Below are positions 10,579 to 23,120 of a stretch of DNA of 64,000 bases, piece after piece. Position numbers and translations under genes: made by a program. Where the stretch lies: assembly GCA_016647705.1 (NCBI GenBank), contig CM028335.1, positions 1,798,001 through 1,862,000 on the forward strand. The letters run 5' to 3'. The notes under the pieces are model-generated. The model saw only the letters and a program-made list of their open reading frames with translations, did not search any database and had not been told where the DNA came from. This DNA is from Eucommia ulmoides (Eukaryota > Streptophyta > Magnoliopsida > Garryales > Eucommiaceae). Numbering within the stretch: position 1 is the stretch's first letter; each line of letters begins with the position of its first letter.

Positions 10579-13500
10579 TTATAATAGGACTTCAGGATAA
10601 ACGATGTTCGTTGTTGACAGAGATCCCTGATCAGGTAGTAGGACACTCAATCGATCAAATGACGTACATCTCGATAAAGCAACGTATAGTTGACCATGAC
10701 TGAACACCGGCATGGTCAAGTCAACTCCAACATATTTTACAGACTGTCCCTGGGATTTATTGATGGTCATGGCATATGCCAAACGAACCGGGAATTGGCG
10801 TCTCGTCATTTTGAACGGAAATTCAGTAGTCGAAGGTGTCAAAGAAATTCTTGGAATGAACGCAGTATTTCCAGCTTTTTCCCCAGTTAAAATTATTGCC
10901 TCAATTACACGCGAGACACATCTTACAACCATCAATCTTGTGCCATTGCAAAGCCCCTCATTCGGTGCGATATTTCGCAGCAACATAATTGGACAACCAA
11001 CTTTAAGATCTAGCTTAAAAGGGGGCAATCCAGGGGGGTCTAATGAATTCAAATACTCATTAGGATAACGATTTGTAATTTGAGGATCAGCTCTATCTTC
11101 TTCGGACATTTTATCCGCTGCCAAGTACGTAATGGTATTGCCAGGAAACATTTCTAAAGCCTTCGAATTTACTACGCTAACATCATCATTTCGTGGAGAA
11201 AGAATGGTTCGCTCAGTAAGAAACGTAGGAGTGACAATACTTGGCGTATTAAGTCCTGGATAAACAGATGATATTAACTCATCGATATTACGACAACAGT
11301 ATATGTTTGATGGCAATTGTACACTTTCATGAGGATTCTTACCAATCTGAAATTTGAAACATAAACATCCAATTTAGTTACTTTGAAAAAGTAATTAAGT
11401 ATTCACAAATTGTAAAACTCGATAGCGACAACTGCAGTTTACCTGAAGTAGAAATTCAGAGAATTCCGTATTTCGATTGTTTGTGCTACTTAAGCGCATG
11501 TTTAATTCCAGTGTCAACACGGTAATATGCTTCCAAAGGTTGGAACGTCGCAACGTCGAAGCAACAATTTGCTGGCGGACTCCTTTTGGTATAACAGGTA
11601 GGATTTGCCTGAAATCTCCCCCAAGTACTACAGTTATACCCCCGAATGGCTTCTTGTTATCTCGAATATCTTGCAACGTTCGATCGACAGTTTCAACGCA
11701 GTATCTATGTTGCATTGGAACTTCATCCCAAATAATAAGTTTGGTCTCCCTGAACAACTCAGAATGTAACGACTGCTTACTGAAACCACATACTGAATTA
11801 TCCAGTATGTCCAATGGGATGCGGAATGTAGAATGTGCCGTTCGGCCTCCTTCTAGTAATAGCGATGCTATACCAGACGATGCGACGGTAATAACAATAT
11901 GACCAAGAGAACGACATTTTGTTGCAATTGTATTATAAAGAAATGTTTTTCCAGTACCAGCACCACCATTGAGGAAGAACATAGTTCCTCTGTTAGCAAA
12001 CACGGAAGAAATTATTGATTCATAAGCACTACGTTGTCCATCATTAAGGCGATCGATGTTAGTCTCAACATCCAATCGTTGCGCCTTATGTTGTAATTGT
12101 ATGTGTTCCCATATTAGCCTATTTCCTACAACTGTATTCCAATCCATTACAGGTAGTGGCATTGGCGGAAAATCGATTAAACTTTTACCACATTCTTGCA
12201 ATAGTTGATTCAAAAGATACAAACCATAATCTTTAATCTGGTCTTCAGTTGGGTCAGAAATTTTGTATGATATATGTAGTTTATGTGGTATATCGTCACA
12301 TAAATACAATGAAAATCGATCCCATAATTCATGTGGATTTATCGGTGCACAATATGTTAGAAGTACACAGAACAATGTCCTTAACTGATGACCAGTTCTA
12401 ATGATGGACGCTTCTTGAAGACATTGTATCCACTCACCATCATCTTCTAAGAGTCCCATTGCCACACATGCAGCCTTAAATGTCACATGTTCAAAGTTAT
12501 TCACGGTACGTAGGCACTTAAATGACTTTGGTCCTTTGGTAACTGTTAACAGTAGACGTAGATAAAATCGTTCACCCGAATTAGGAGGCACAAAGTACAT
12601 TCTACCAATAGCAAACCCTTTTTGTCTTGGTTTCCATATTTTTTCATTTTTCACCCAAACAAAATATTGGGGAAACTCCTGATAAGTATATGCACGCGCC
12701 TCCTCATGTGCTGCGCAATAGGAAAAATAACCCGTAAGAGTTGATACTTGTGATTGTGCCCTGGAAACAATAGTTTCCATACTTTCATTAGGATTAAAAA
12801 GAACTCGATGCATTCCAGGCAAATGGATTTCCAATCGTACAACATTTGGACTCTCGTCATGCAAAGGGAAACTAAAAAGTCTCCAAGCCGCTTCCGATGG
12901 CCCTATGTATCTTGCATCAAGATATTGCTTGATTTCATCTATTTCTCCCAAAGTCAATGTTGTTCGATCCCCACCTTTGTAGATATACTTGTGAATATAT
13001 TTAACATATCGAATTCCAGCGCAAACCTCAACATTAATATGACAATCGAATATTCTTGAAAGGTGCGGATTGTAAGGAACAACATCCCTATTATCAACTT
13101 GGTGTCCCCTAACAATATAAACTTTACCATTATTACGACGACGGTAAATGGGATAACCATCTTGATCCATTGTTGTTTCATTTGCCCAAGCCCTTGGATA
13201 CCTCTTCGTACATTTTCCATTTTCCATGCAAATAGATTTTGGATTTCGAAAGCCACATGGCCCATGAACCATACATTTTTTTACAGTCTGAAAAAGCTCT
13301 GGTTCTTCTACTTGATCTGGAAATTCTGCACATACTATTCGATCCACTTGATCACATGTTCGAATTTTATGTGGCCCGTCAAGAAAAATAAGCAAGTGCA
13401 TGTGTGGCAATCCTCTTTTTTGATACTCAATTGTGAAAACATGGGCAACCTTTTTCCCAAAAACTTGTGTTTTTTCAATATCTTTCATCAAAGCATTCCT

Positions 13501-15764
13501 CTTTTGTTGGAAAACACGGGCAATTAAGTCTGGGCGATCACTTGGCTTTTGATTTTGAAGTAAGGCTGAAGTCACTTCATTCCAATGAGGATTTGCAGTC
13601 ATAGTTAGAAAAACATCTGGATGATGGTTGTGACGCGTTATAGCCATTGAATCTTGAAATATTTCAAACATATGCCTTGGTCCACCGATGAATGAAGAAG
13701 GTAAAACTATTCGCCTACCTATTTGATCAGGTCCTAACCCGTCAAATGATACGTCGGTAAGGTTTTGATATAGTTCAGCACGTAGATTTGACTGATTAAG
13801 TCTGTAGTAATTCAATCGATTTTGCTCTGTTGCAGCCCAAGCATCAACCAAGAATTCTTGGAATAAATTTCCACCCCTTAGAATCGATGAGTACTCAGTC
13901 GGTCGTTCAAACAATCGATAACTATAAAATTGCATCTGAGTTAACCGATCATCTGTATGTTGACCATTTAACACATCCCACTGTCTAAATCCAGGTTCCC
14001 ATCCAAGCTCACCAAAAGGAAAGAATAGAACATAATGCAACGGTAAGTATGCAGGATGACATTCATTAATTCTCAATAATTCGTTACCTGCCCGTAAGTG
14101 TAGAACAATGTCTCTCATACCGCCAAAATGAGTTCTGTCCCCTGGTAATATGACTGCAACCTCATCCGTTGTAGGCAAATTGTATCGTCGTCGATCTGCA
14201 CTTGAATTGTATTGAAGAATTGCAGGCAACGTTTGAAAATTCAAATCCAGTTGATTTAGAATTGCGTGAGCCTGCCTAAACTTATTCGTGAATGCATTGT
14301 ATTGCAACAAACTATCTTGAATAATTTGTAGAACATCACTTCTCAAAGAAGGATTTCTGCGACATCTAATACTATGAGCGTGCGCTGGATCATAAATATA
14401 CAATTGGGCGTAAATAGGATCTTGTCCGTCTTCAGGAATTAATGATCCTGTTCGATGGCGTAGTTCACCATGAATAGTAAATGATGTTGGACCTCTTCCA
14501 GTAAATACTCTTTGATCCAATCTAGCTCCAAGGCTTGTAAAAGCATTTGTTGCATTATACTCTCGAATGTGACGACGGAATGATATAGATATTTCATCTA
14601 TCCCATCAAATAACGCTTTGATTTGTAAAGGTGGCATTGTGAGCAAAGGTAATCTAACTTTACCTTGTAAGCAACATGTTCCAAATAAAGGACGTGTTGT
14701 TGTTGATTTGGACAATCTTTCGTCCATCCAATGCAAAGCAGAACAATAAGGGCATACGACATCCATTTTACCTAGACAATGACGTTTCGACCTTGTATTA
14801 TCCAAATGACTAATTGGTATATTTTGCAAGTCATCATTGGCTTGGCTTTCATCTAAACATTCACCCGCAGATGTTGGCCTACACCAAAGGAGAAAATAAT
14901 TCTTAATCCTAACAACTTAAATGATCTAGGAAGAGAGGATAATTTTACCATATATGATCGGAATCTAAGACATTTGGTTGCAATTCCACTCTATTACGTT
15001 TTCTTTCCGTTCGTTGTGCAGGAGCAACGTTCGATATGTTCTGAGTGGTTATCGTCAGATAATTATTAACATAGTCAAAGTAAATGTAATGCACATTAAT
15101 TTAGATAATTAACTGGATCACACCTGTGCACACTGCAAAATTGTCTCATCATCGATAATGGGCATAGGAGATAAGTTTGTATTTGTAGCATGTTCAGTAT
15201 CCACAGTCATGGGTCGTTGCAGATCTTCAGTCATAAATCCACCATTTGTACGACACAAAAACTGATGACTAATTCTCTCACGATGTCTTCTCGCTCGTTG
15301 TGCTAGTGCAGCTTTTGATACGATCTATAACAATACAAATATCATTTGTTCGAATTTAACTATAGCAAGATATAGTTAAAGAGTAGGCAACACACCTGTT
15401 CATCTTGAATAATTTCGGCATCCACCATTGGTGTATCAGTTAGATCATTATTAATGTCCACGACCGTTAGCAGTTGTGGAACATGTATGATGGATGGGCC
15501 AGTTGCAAGCTCAGTATGACATTCTCTCTCTCTCTCCCTTCGAGCTCGTTGTGCGATGGCAGCTTTTGATATGTTCTATGATCATTGGCCATGCAATTAA
15601 GTTGGTGAAAAATTGTTTTACGATTCGATCAAACAAACGAAAGAAAGATTACACACCTGTTCACATTGAACCGCGGAGTGTATGCGTACTCTTTTTTTAT
15701 GAGCTTCTTCGACTCTTTCTCGTTCCCTTCTCTTTTTTTGGGCCAAGGAGGCGGTTGATACGTT
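10579..15764 (-). CDS. Helitron Rep/helicase (HUH endonuclease plus PIF1-like helicase)
   Basis: Exons (minus): 15764-15657, 15575-15396, 15324-15124, 15040-14949, 14878-11443, 11346-10579. All junctions are GT-AG and keep frame, giving 1594 residues; the start exon is not resolved (a basic exon-like piece lies near 15966-16025). Residues 1-163 come from three exons sharing AQ(R/K)xRRxRER motifs, and exon 4 has a weaker fourth copy. A CPYC...CC cysteine motif follows, then the Helitron N domain. The Rep motif PHMHLLIFL has its histidines at about 686 and 688, and [10 protein letters not shown] has its tyrosines at about 821 and 825. The PIF1 helicase carries GGAGTGKT (about 1165), IIWDE (about 1243), [10 protein letters not shown], and at the C-terminus NKSQGQS and [10 protein letters not shown]. 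Family knowledge: Rep nicks and joins Helitron ends, and the helicase unwinds 5'-3'. No stop or frameshift is seen in the core. Confidence 0.92.
11347..11442 (-). other. 96-bp intron in the helicase domain
   Basis: On the minus strand the donor GT follows CTTCAG at 11443 and the acceptor TTTCAG precedes ATTGGTAAG at 11346. It is in phase 0, and joining the exons restores a continuous PIF1 domain. The intron contains stops in the reading frame. Confidence 0.8.
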
Positions 15765-16211
15765 CTAGAGATATGAAAAAAACGAACGACATGTTTAATT
15801 TTTCATCTATGTTGAAGTGTATTTCAAGTGTTTAAATGTTTTAGAGAACGATCATGAAAACTATAGATTTACATTATTGACGTAATAATGGTGTATGAAA
15901 TTAGATTTAAACATGTTCAATCAATAAAAGCTGTAAAGGTAGTTTGATAACTAAAATATTCATACCAAATTGGGAGAACGTTCTCTTTTCCTTTCTCCTT
16001 TCCTTTGCAGTTTGCATCTTTATTTTGCATGGCTATTCCGTTATCCTTAAAAGAATAAACCGTAGAATCGCAAAGATATAAAAAAGAGATTTAAAGCAAT
16101 TATATATTTTTAACAGTGTTTGATTTCTTTTAGAATAGAAAGCTATAATATATAAGATAGATGATAAAAAAACAACTTCAAACAAACTTTGATGGTCAAA
16201 AAAATTAATTG

Positions 16212-17115
16212 ACCATCACCGTTTTCTGTTCTATTTTTGTTCCAAAATTGATTTCAATTTCAAACCCAAAACTAATTCAATTTAGGGCGACGGTGAAGGT
16301 TTCGGAGATCGATCGACGGTGGTAGGGCTAGATCGACCCTCGCCGTGCAGACAATCGACCATCACCGTTTCTATTCCAAAATTGATTTCAATTTGAAGCA
16401 TAATTTTCTATTTTTGTTCTAAAATTGATTTCAATTGCAAACCCAAAAGTAATTCAATTTAGGGCAACGGTGAAAGTTTCGACGATTGATCGACGGTGCA
16501 AGGGCTAGGTCGGTTGTGGGATTCAACAACCACCAATGAACCACAATCGACCCTCGTCGTGCAGACAATCGACCATTACCGTCTTCTGTTCTATTTCTGT
16601 TCTAGAATTGATTTCAATTTCAAACCCAAAACTAATTCAACATAGGACGACGGTGAAGGTTTCGGCGATCGATTCAACAACCACCAATGAACTACAATTG
16701 ACCCTCACCGTGCAGACAATCGGCCATCACATTCGTTTGTTCTATTTTTGTTCCAATATTCAAACCCAAAACTAATTCAAATTGAGTTCTGTTCCAATCA
16801 AGATTTAAACAGTGATTTGAAAACCCAAAATCGGGAGATTGAAAACCCAAAATCTGTTCCAAAACTAATACTCAAATACAAACTAATTCAACAACCAAAT
16901 CGATTCCTAAATAGAAGAATAGAGCGAGAGATGTACCTAGATCAGTTAGTTTAGGCGATGGAACTGGCGACTCTTCAATCTCAATCGATCGTCGTGTTCT
17001 TTTCCAAAATTGATTTGGAAACCCAAAATCAACGGTGCTAGGGCTAGATTCAACAACCAAATCGGTTCCCAAATAGAAGAATAGAGCGAGAGATGTACCT
17101 AGATCGGTTGGTTCA
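16212..17115. repeat. imperfect tandem repeats upstream of the Rep/helicase gene
   Basis: At least four imperfect units begin with gaccatcaccgt-type sequence near 16212, 16359, 16571 and 16722, and share attgatttcaatttcaaac and cgacggtgaagg segments. A second pair (16886-16952 and 17056-17122) shares atagaagaatagagcgagag. On the minus strand this lies just 5' of the coding exons and may contain leader or promoter sequence. A CT-rich, leader-like tract (GA-rich on plus) lies at 17219-17330. Confidence 0.6.
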
Positions 17116-17445
17116 AGCGATGGAACTGGCCACGGTGGCGGTCTTCGACGTGGCGGAGAAATGGATGATGGCGACGATCTCAGTAGTGTCTGATGGCGAC
17201 GGAGCGAAGCACCGGTTTGTAGAGAGAGAGAGAGAGAGCGCGAGTGAGAGAGAGCGGAGCACAGGACTATAGAGAGAGAGCGTGACTAATAAGGAGAACC
17301 GGTTTGGAGAGAGAGAGCGCGAAAAATTTCTGTAGAGTGAGGTAAAGGCCAATTAATTATGAACGCTAATTTATGTCTTCATCAAAAACAAAAAAGTAGA
17401 CACTACATCACTTTGTTGTAAATTAATAATTAACAATGAAATTGT

Positions 17446-18453
17446 CAATTATCTCATATATCCTAGATCGAAAACGCAAATAGATATTATCAAACTCTAC
17501 CATAATCAGTATAAATATTGATGGCTAATTTTGACTTTTTAAAGTATGATAATTTACTTTAACATGGATAATTGCTTTTTACCCGCTCTTACATTGATCT
17601 TGTTTCATTTTAACCCTTCAAGTCTAAAAAAAACTACACATCAACTCTAAAATAATAAACAATTATCTCATATATCCTAGATCGAAAACGCAAATAGATA
17701 TTATCAAACTCTACCATAATCAGTATAAATATTGATGGCTAATTTTGACTTTTTAAAGTATGATAATTTACTTTAACATGGATAATTGCTTTTTACCCGC
17801 TCTTACATTGATCTTGTTTCATTTTAACCCTTCAAGTCTAAAAAAAACTACACATCAACTCTAAAATAATAAACAATTATCTCATATATCCTGGATTGAA
17901 AACGCAACCAGATATTATCAAACTCTACCATAATCAGTATAAATATTGATGGATAATTTGGACTTTTTAAAATTTGATCATTTACTTTAACAAAAATTGC
18001 AACAATTGCACTTCAATTTAAAACATACAGACATAAGTGATTACAAAAATAACACATAAAATGCAATTATAATTGCTTTTTACCCGCTCTTACTTTGATC
18101 TTGTTTCATTTTTAACCCTTCAACTGTAAAAAAAGACTTTTACATCAACTCTAAAATAATAAACAATTATCTCATATATCCTGGATTGAAAACGCAACCA
18201 GATATTATCAAACTCTACCATAATCAGTATAAATATTGATGGATAATTTGGACTTTTTAAAATTTGATGATTTACTTTAAAAAAAATTGCAACACTTGCA
18301 CTTCAATTTAAAACATGCAGACATAAGTGATTACAAAAATAACACATAAAATACAATTATTTTGATAATTTAAGTGCCAACATCCTTAAAAAAAAAGAAA
18401 AAAAATTAACAAAAAAATCAAGGTGGAGATCATGGTAAAAGTCACGTCTCTCA
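17446..18453. repeat. tandem array of 214-290 bp units
   Basis: Units start with caattatctcatatatcc at 17446, 17660, 17874 and 18164. The first two are 214 bp and appear identical base for base. The third is about 290 bp, enlarged by a segment with cacttcaatttaaaacat, which recurs in the fourth copy. A further partial piece lies at 18520-18590. There is no coding potential. The identity of units 1 and 2 points to a recent duplication. Confidence 0.85.
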
Positions 18454-19444
18454 ATCTTAGTGTGATAGGATCCGAGACAACATATTTTAAAAAAGTAAAA
18501 AAAATAATAATTATTTTTTATCCGCTCTCACTTTGATCTTGTTTCATTTTTAACCCTTCAACTCTAAAAAATACTACACATCACCTCCTTCAACTCTTTG
18601 AAACTCGCATTTTTGTGCAAAAAAAAAAAATATCAAAAAATTGAGAGGAAAGCAAAACTATTTTTGTGCACAAATATATGATATAAATCACAAATTATAT
18701 TGTCAAGACAAATCAAACTAATTTAAGTTTAAAAGTGGAAGAAAATTACCGAAAATCAATAGATCGAAACTGCAGATTCATTCAACAAAAAAAATAACAC
18801 TTAGGATCTTCACCTGAAAAAAAAAAAATAAATTCAAATTAAGTATAAAGTCCTAATTATGCCAAAACATCATAGTTAAAAATACAAAACTAAATCAGTT
18901 TCTCGCGAGGCGCACCGTCACTGGGAGTTCGACTCGTAAACGGCGAAACACATGATTTGATCATGCAAATGGGAAAGGGAAAATGAAGGGAAAACAATTA
19001 TTTCACCCATTGATTTGATCTCAATTAAAGAATTAAATAATTCCATTGTTTTGGAGAAGCAACAGTTATTAAAGAATTCAATTGTTTTGTCCTTGCAAAT
19101 GGGAAAGAGAAAGTGCAAGCAAATGGCTAGTGGAGTTTGCTTTGTAATTTCAATGAAAAATACCATTCATGATGTTCGACAACTCATCAAAGAATAATAT
19201 TGCTCAATTATAGTCCAAGTTGGAGCTTATGCGAAGGAGTAGGGAACAAACGGCGAAGGAGGTGGCCGGATTTGGACATTTCAAACAAAGTCAAACTCAA
19301 ATCTGGCCAGATCGGACCCCGATCTGGCCAAATCGAACCAATTGGAATCGTAATTTTCAGATGGAGGGCAACGGCAATGGTTCGTGGAGGTGATGAATGA
19401 TAGATTGAGCAGATCTAATAAAGATCCAATTGAGCAGAGCTATA
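18454..19444. other. Helitron interior, no gene recognised
   Basis: AT-rich. Short partial inverted matches occur near 19020-19090 (attaaagaatt..caattgttttg), and there is a small GC-richer patch at 19230-19390. No frame is supportable. Confidence 0.4.
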
Positions 19445-22415
19445 TGCATGAACGTATATATATGCATGCAACGATGTAGAGAGAGAGAGAGAGAGAGAGA
19501 GGTTTTTGTGATCACTATATGCATGAACGTATATATATGCATGTTCATAGTGGTTTGGGAATGCTTTTATAAAAAAGTCGATTGACAATTTAATTTTTAG
19601 ACCTATTAATATTCTAACCAGATAATATCCGTAATGTTAAATAACATTAAAATTTAATTTTCAAATATCAGGAGTCAAAATGACATAAATGGAAAGTCGT
19701 TTAATCACCGAACAATTTCAGGTGGTTTGCATAAAATTGTAACTCTCATTTCAGCTTTCCAAAAGCATAAACAAAAATGGTGGAGTTTTGGGTAGTAAAT
19801 ACTCACGATTTTTCAATATGTTACGGATTTTAAGATAATTGAATGATGTTCTCTTTTACAATTGATTTATTGAAAGTGTAAATATTAACAAAATAATGTT
19901 AATATTAATTCCCATAATTATTTAATTAGTTTGTTAACATTAACAAATTGTTAAAGAAAATGGACATTTGTGCTTAAGAAATCCCTTCTATCACTGTTGA
20001 CTTGGAAGGATATTAATGCGATCACTATTAATAATAGGACTATTCTGTTTTGTATAATAAATAGAGTTAAAAATAATAATAGAAAAATAAGGATATAATG
20101 GTTTGTCCCCTTAAATCAGGTCGCTTTAAGCTGGACTGGATAGATACATCTATTCAATTTACTAATATTAATATACATATATTCAATAAACATACCTGAA
20201 CTCTCCTTACTATCAATAATGTCTTATATTAATGAGTCTATAGATTCAATGACGAATATAAATGATTTCGAAACTTTGTTTTGTTTCCTAAAAATCCCAA
20301 TTTATCCAATCCAAACGGAGAGCAAAAATTTAACAACAATGCCTAAAAAAATTGAATGCATGTATGCATTTATTTCCTATAAACAATGCATGTATGCATT
20401 TAAAATTTCAATTTTATGTTAAAATCCATGCTATTACTGTCAAAATAATCAAATAGTACCGTAATGTTTCGTGTGTAAATTTTGGAAACTTTGTTTTGTT
20501 TCCTAAAAACCCCAATTTATCCAATCCAAATGGAGAGCAAAAATTTAAAAACAATGCTTAAAAAATTGAATGCATGTATGCATTTATTTCCTATAAACAA
20601 TGCATGTATGCATTTAAAATTTCAATTTTATATTAAAATCCATGCTATTACTGTCAAATCCTCCAAATAGTACCGTAATGTTTCGTGTTTAAATTTTGAG
20701 AAGTTATTAATATAAATTAATTTTTTTTCTAAACCAGCACATTGAGCGGGTCTAAAACTATTCATATATGTACCATAATACTTGATATTCAAAAATCAAA
20801 ACATAGTTCCACAAAAAAATATGTACCATTTGTCTAATACGTTGCCGTCGCCAGCTCGTTGCCTATCCTTACCGTTCAATGTGCTGGTTTTTGTACCATT
20901 AATGTGCATGAACGTATATATATGCATGCAACGATGTAGAGAGAGAGAGAGAGAGAGAGGTTTTTGTGATCACTATATGCATGAACGTATATATATGCAT
21001 GCTCATAGTGGTTTGGGAATGCTTTTATAAAAAAGTCGATTGACAATTTAATTTTTAGACCTATTAATATTCTAACCAGATAATATCCGTAATGTTAAAT
21101 AACATTAAAATTTAATTTTCAAATATCAGAAGTCAAAATGACATAAATGGAAAGTCGTTTAATCACCGAAAAATTTCAGGTGGTTTGCATAAAATTTTAA
21201 CTCTCATTTCAGCTTTCCAAAAGCATAAACAAAAATGGTGGAGTTTTGGGTAGTAAATACTCACGATTTTTCAATATGTTACGGATTTTAAGATAATTGA
21301 ATGATGTTCTCTTTTACAATTGATTTATTGAAAGTGTAAATATTAACAAAATAATGTTAATATTAATTCCCATAATTATTTAATTAGTTTGTTAACATTA
21401 AGAAATTGTTAAAGAAAATGGACATTTGTGCTTAAGAAATCCCTTCCATCACTGTTGACTTGGAAGGATATTAATGCGATCACTATTAATAATAGGACTA
21501 TTCTGTTTTGTATAATAAATAGAGTTAAAAATAATAATAGAAAAATAAGGATATAATGGTTTGTCCCCTTAAATCAGGTCGCTTTAAGCTGGACTGGATA
21601 GATACATCTTATCGAAAATTCAGAAGAAAAAAATGGAAGTTAACCCTTTGGAGGGCTTAGAAAACTTAGAAAAACTTATTTGAACTCTCCTTAATTTACT
21701 AATATTAATATACATATATTCAATAAACATACCTGAACTCTCCTTACTATCAACAATGTCTTATATTAATGAGTCTATAGATTCAATGACGAATATAAAT
21801 GATTTCGAAACTTTGTTTTGTTTCCTAAAAATCCCAATTTATCCAATCCAAATGGAGAGCAAAAATTTAACAACAATGCCTAAAAAAATTGAATGCATGT
21901 ATGCATTTATTTCCTATAAACAATGCATGTATACATTTAAAATTTTAATTTTATGTTAAAATCCATGCTATTACTGTCAAAATAATCAAATAGTACCGTA
22001 ATGTTTCGTGTGTAAATTTTGGAAACTTTGTTTTGTTTCCTAAAAACCCCAATTTATCCAATCCAAATGGAGAGCAAAAATTTAAAAACAATGCTTAAAA
22101 AAATTGAATGCATGTATGCATTTATTTCCTATAAACAATGCATGTATGCATTTAAAATTTCAATTTTATATTAAAATCCATGCTATTACTGTCAAATCCT
22201 CCAAATAGTACCGTAATGTTTCGTGTGTAAATTTTGAGAAGTTATTAATATAAATTAATTTTTTTTCTAAACCAGCACATTGAGCGGGTCTAAAACTATT
22301 CATATATGTACCATAATGCTTGATATTCAAAAATCAAAACATAGTTCCACAAAAAAATATGTACCATTTGTCTAATACGTTGCCGTCGGCAGCTCGTTGC
22401 CTATCCTTACCGTTC
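19445..22415. repeat. 1.4-1.5 kb direct duplication inside the Helitron
   Basis: Copy 1 is 19445-20877 and copy 2 is 20905-22415, with very high similarity throughout. Both open with tgcatgaacgtatatatatg, a GA microsatellite and a second tgcatgaacg segment. Copy 2 carries about 85 extra bp near 21609-21693. Each copy holds an internal tandem pair of about 220 bp (for example 20260-20480 and 20484-20700) with repeated aatgcatgtatgcattta. Each ends near a decayed Helitron-like 3' hairpin (20733-20761 and 22269-22298: ccagcacattgagcgggt then ctaaaactatt). Confidence 0.85.
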
Positions 22416-22489
22416 TATCACAGCCCCGTGAAGCCATCGCCGCCGCAGCAGCTGCAGCGGCGATGGCTTCACGGGGCGGTGATAGAACG
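22411..22489. repeat. 33-bp GC-rich inverted repeat
   Basis: Arms 22411-22443 and 22457-22489 are reverse complements with a single mismatch and a 13-nt loop. The arms are GC-rich in an AT-rich setting. The transcript could form a very stable hairpin. It lies directly at the right edge of the 1.5-kb duplication. Confidence 0.85.
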
Positions 22490-22595
22490 GCACGGATCGG
22501 CGCTGGCGACGGCGACTGTAGAAGCGACGACAATCGCGATGGTGAAATTTACGGCAATCAACAACTGCCGATCAACCACAGCCGTCCAGGCCCAC

Positions 22596-23120
22596 GAAGA
22601 TCTGAACCGTCTTCGTCAATGGAAATAGAAGAAGAGAGAGACGTACCTAGATGGATTTCAAGTTCGGCAGTGCGGTGACATGAACAGATATGAGGTTGCC
22701 GTGGGGAGGATTGACGAAGACGGTTCAGAGAAATGAGAGAACGAAGCTGGGTTGCCGTGGGTTTGTTCTGCAACAAAAACAAAAATTTAGAACAAAAAAA
22801 TCCATTTCAGATCTGCCATAAATTGGGGATTTCAGATCAAACCAAATGTATAGGGCTGAAGATCTGAACCGTCTTCGTCAATGGAAATAGAAGAAGAGAG
22901 AGACGTACCTAGATGGATTTCAAGTTCGGTAGTGCGGTGACCTGAACAGATCTGAGGTTGCCGTGGGGAGGATTGACGAAGACGGTTCAGAGAAATGAGA
23001 GAACGAAGCTGGGTTGCCGTGGGTTTGTTCTGCAACAAAAAAAATACACTTAGAACAAAAAAATCCATTTCAGATCTGCAAGAAATTGGGGATTTCAGAT
23101 CAAACGAAATGTATAGGGCT
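22596..23120. repeat. two tandem 262-bp units near the Helitron 5' end
   Basis: Units begin with gaagatctgaaccgtcttcg at 22596 and 22858 and are nearly identical. They contain gacgtacctagatgg, a GT-rich splice-donor-like segment on the plus strand that also appears at 16933 and 17092 as gatgtacctagat. GC-rich sequence with repeated gatcgatcgaagc-type segments follows at 23290-23400. This is possibly an untranslated leader of the Helitron transcript. Confidence 0.75.

Noticed and set aside
12651..13527. Open frames antisense to or out of frame with the Helitron protein
   Set aside because: Shadows of the long minus-strand Rep/helicase exon, which has catalytic motifs.
17446..18453. CRISPR-like regularly spaced repeats
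   Set aside because: Units are contiguous 214-290 bp tandem repeats without spacers, in a plant nuclear context.
22397..22678. Alanine-rich frame over the 33-bp inverted repeat
   Set aside because: The alanine run comes from the GC-rich hairpin; no motif, and the upstream sequence is a duplicated AT-rich repeat.
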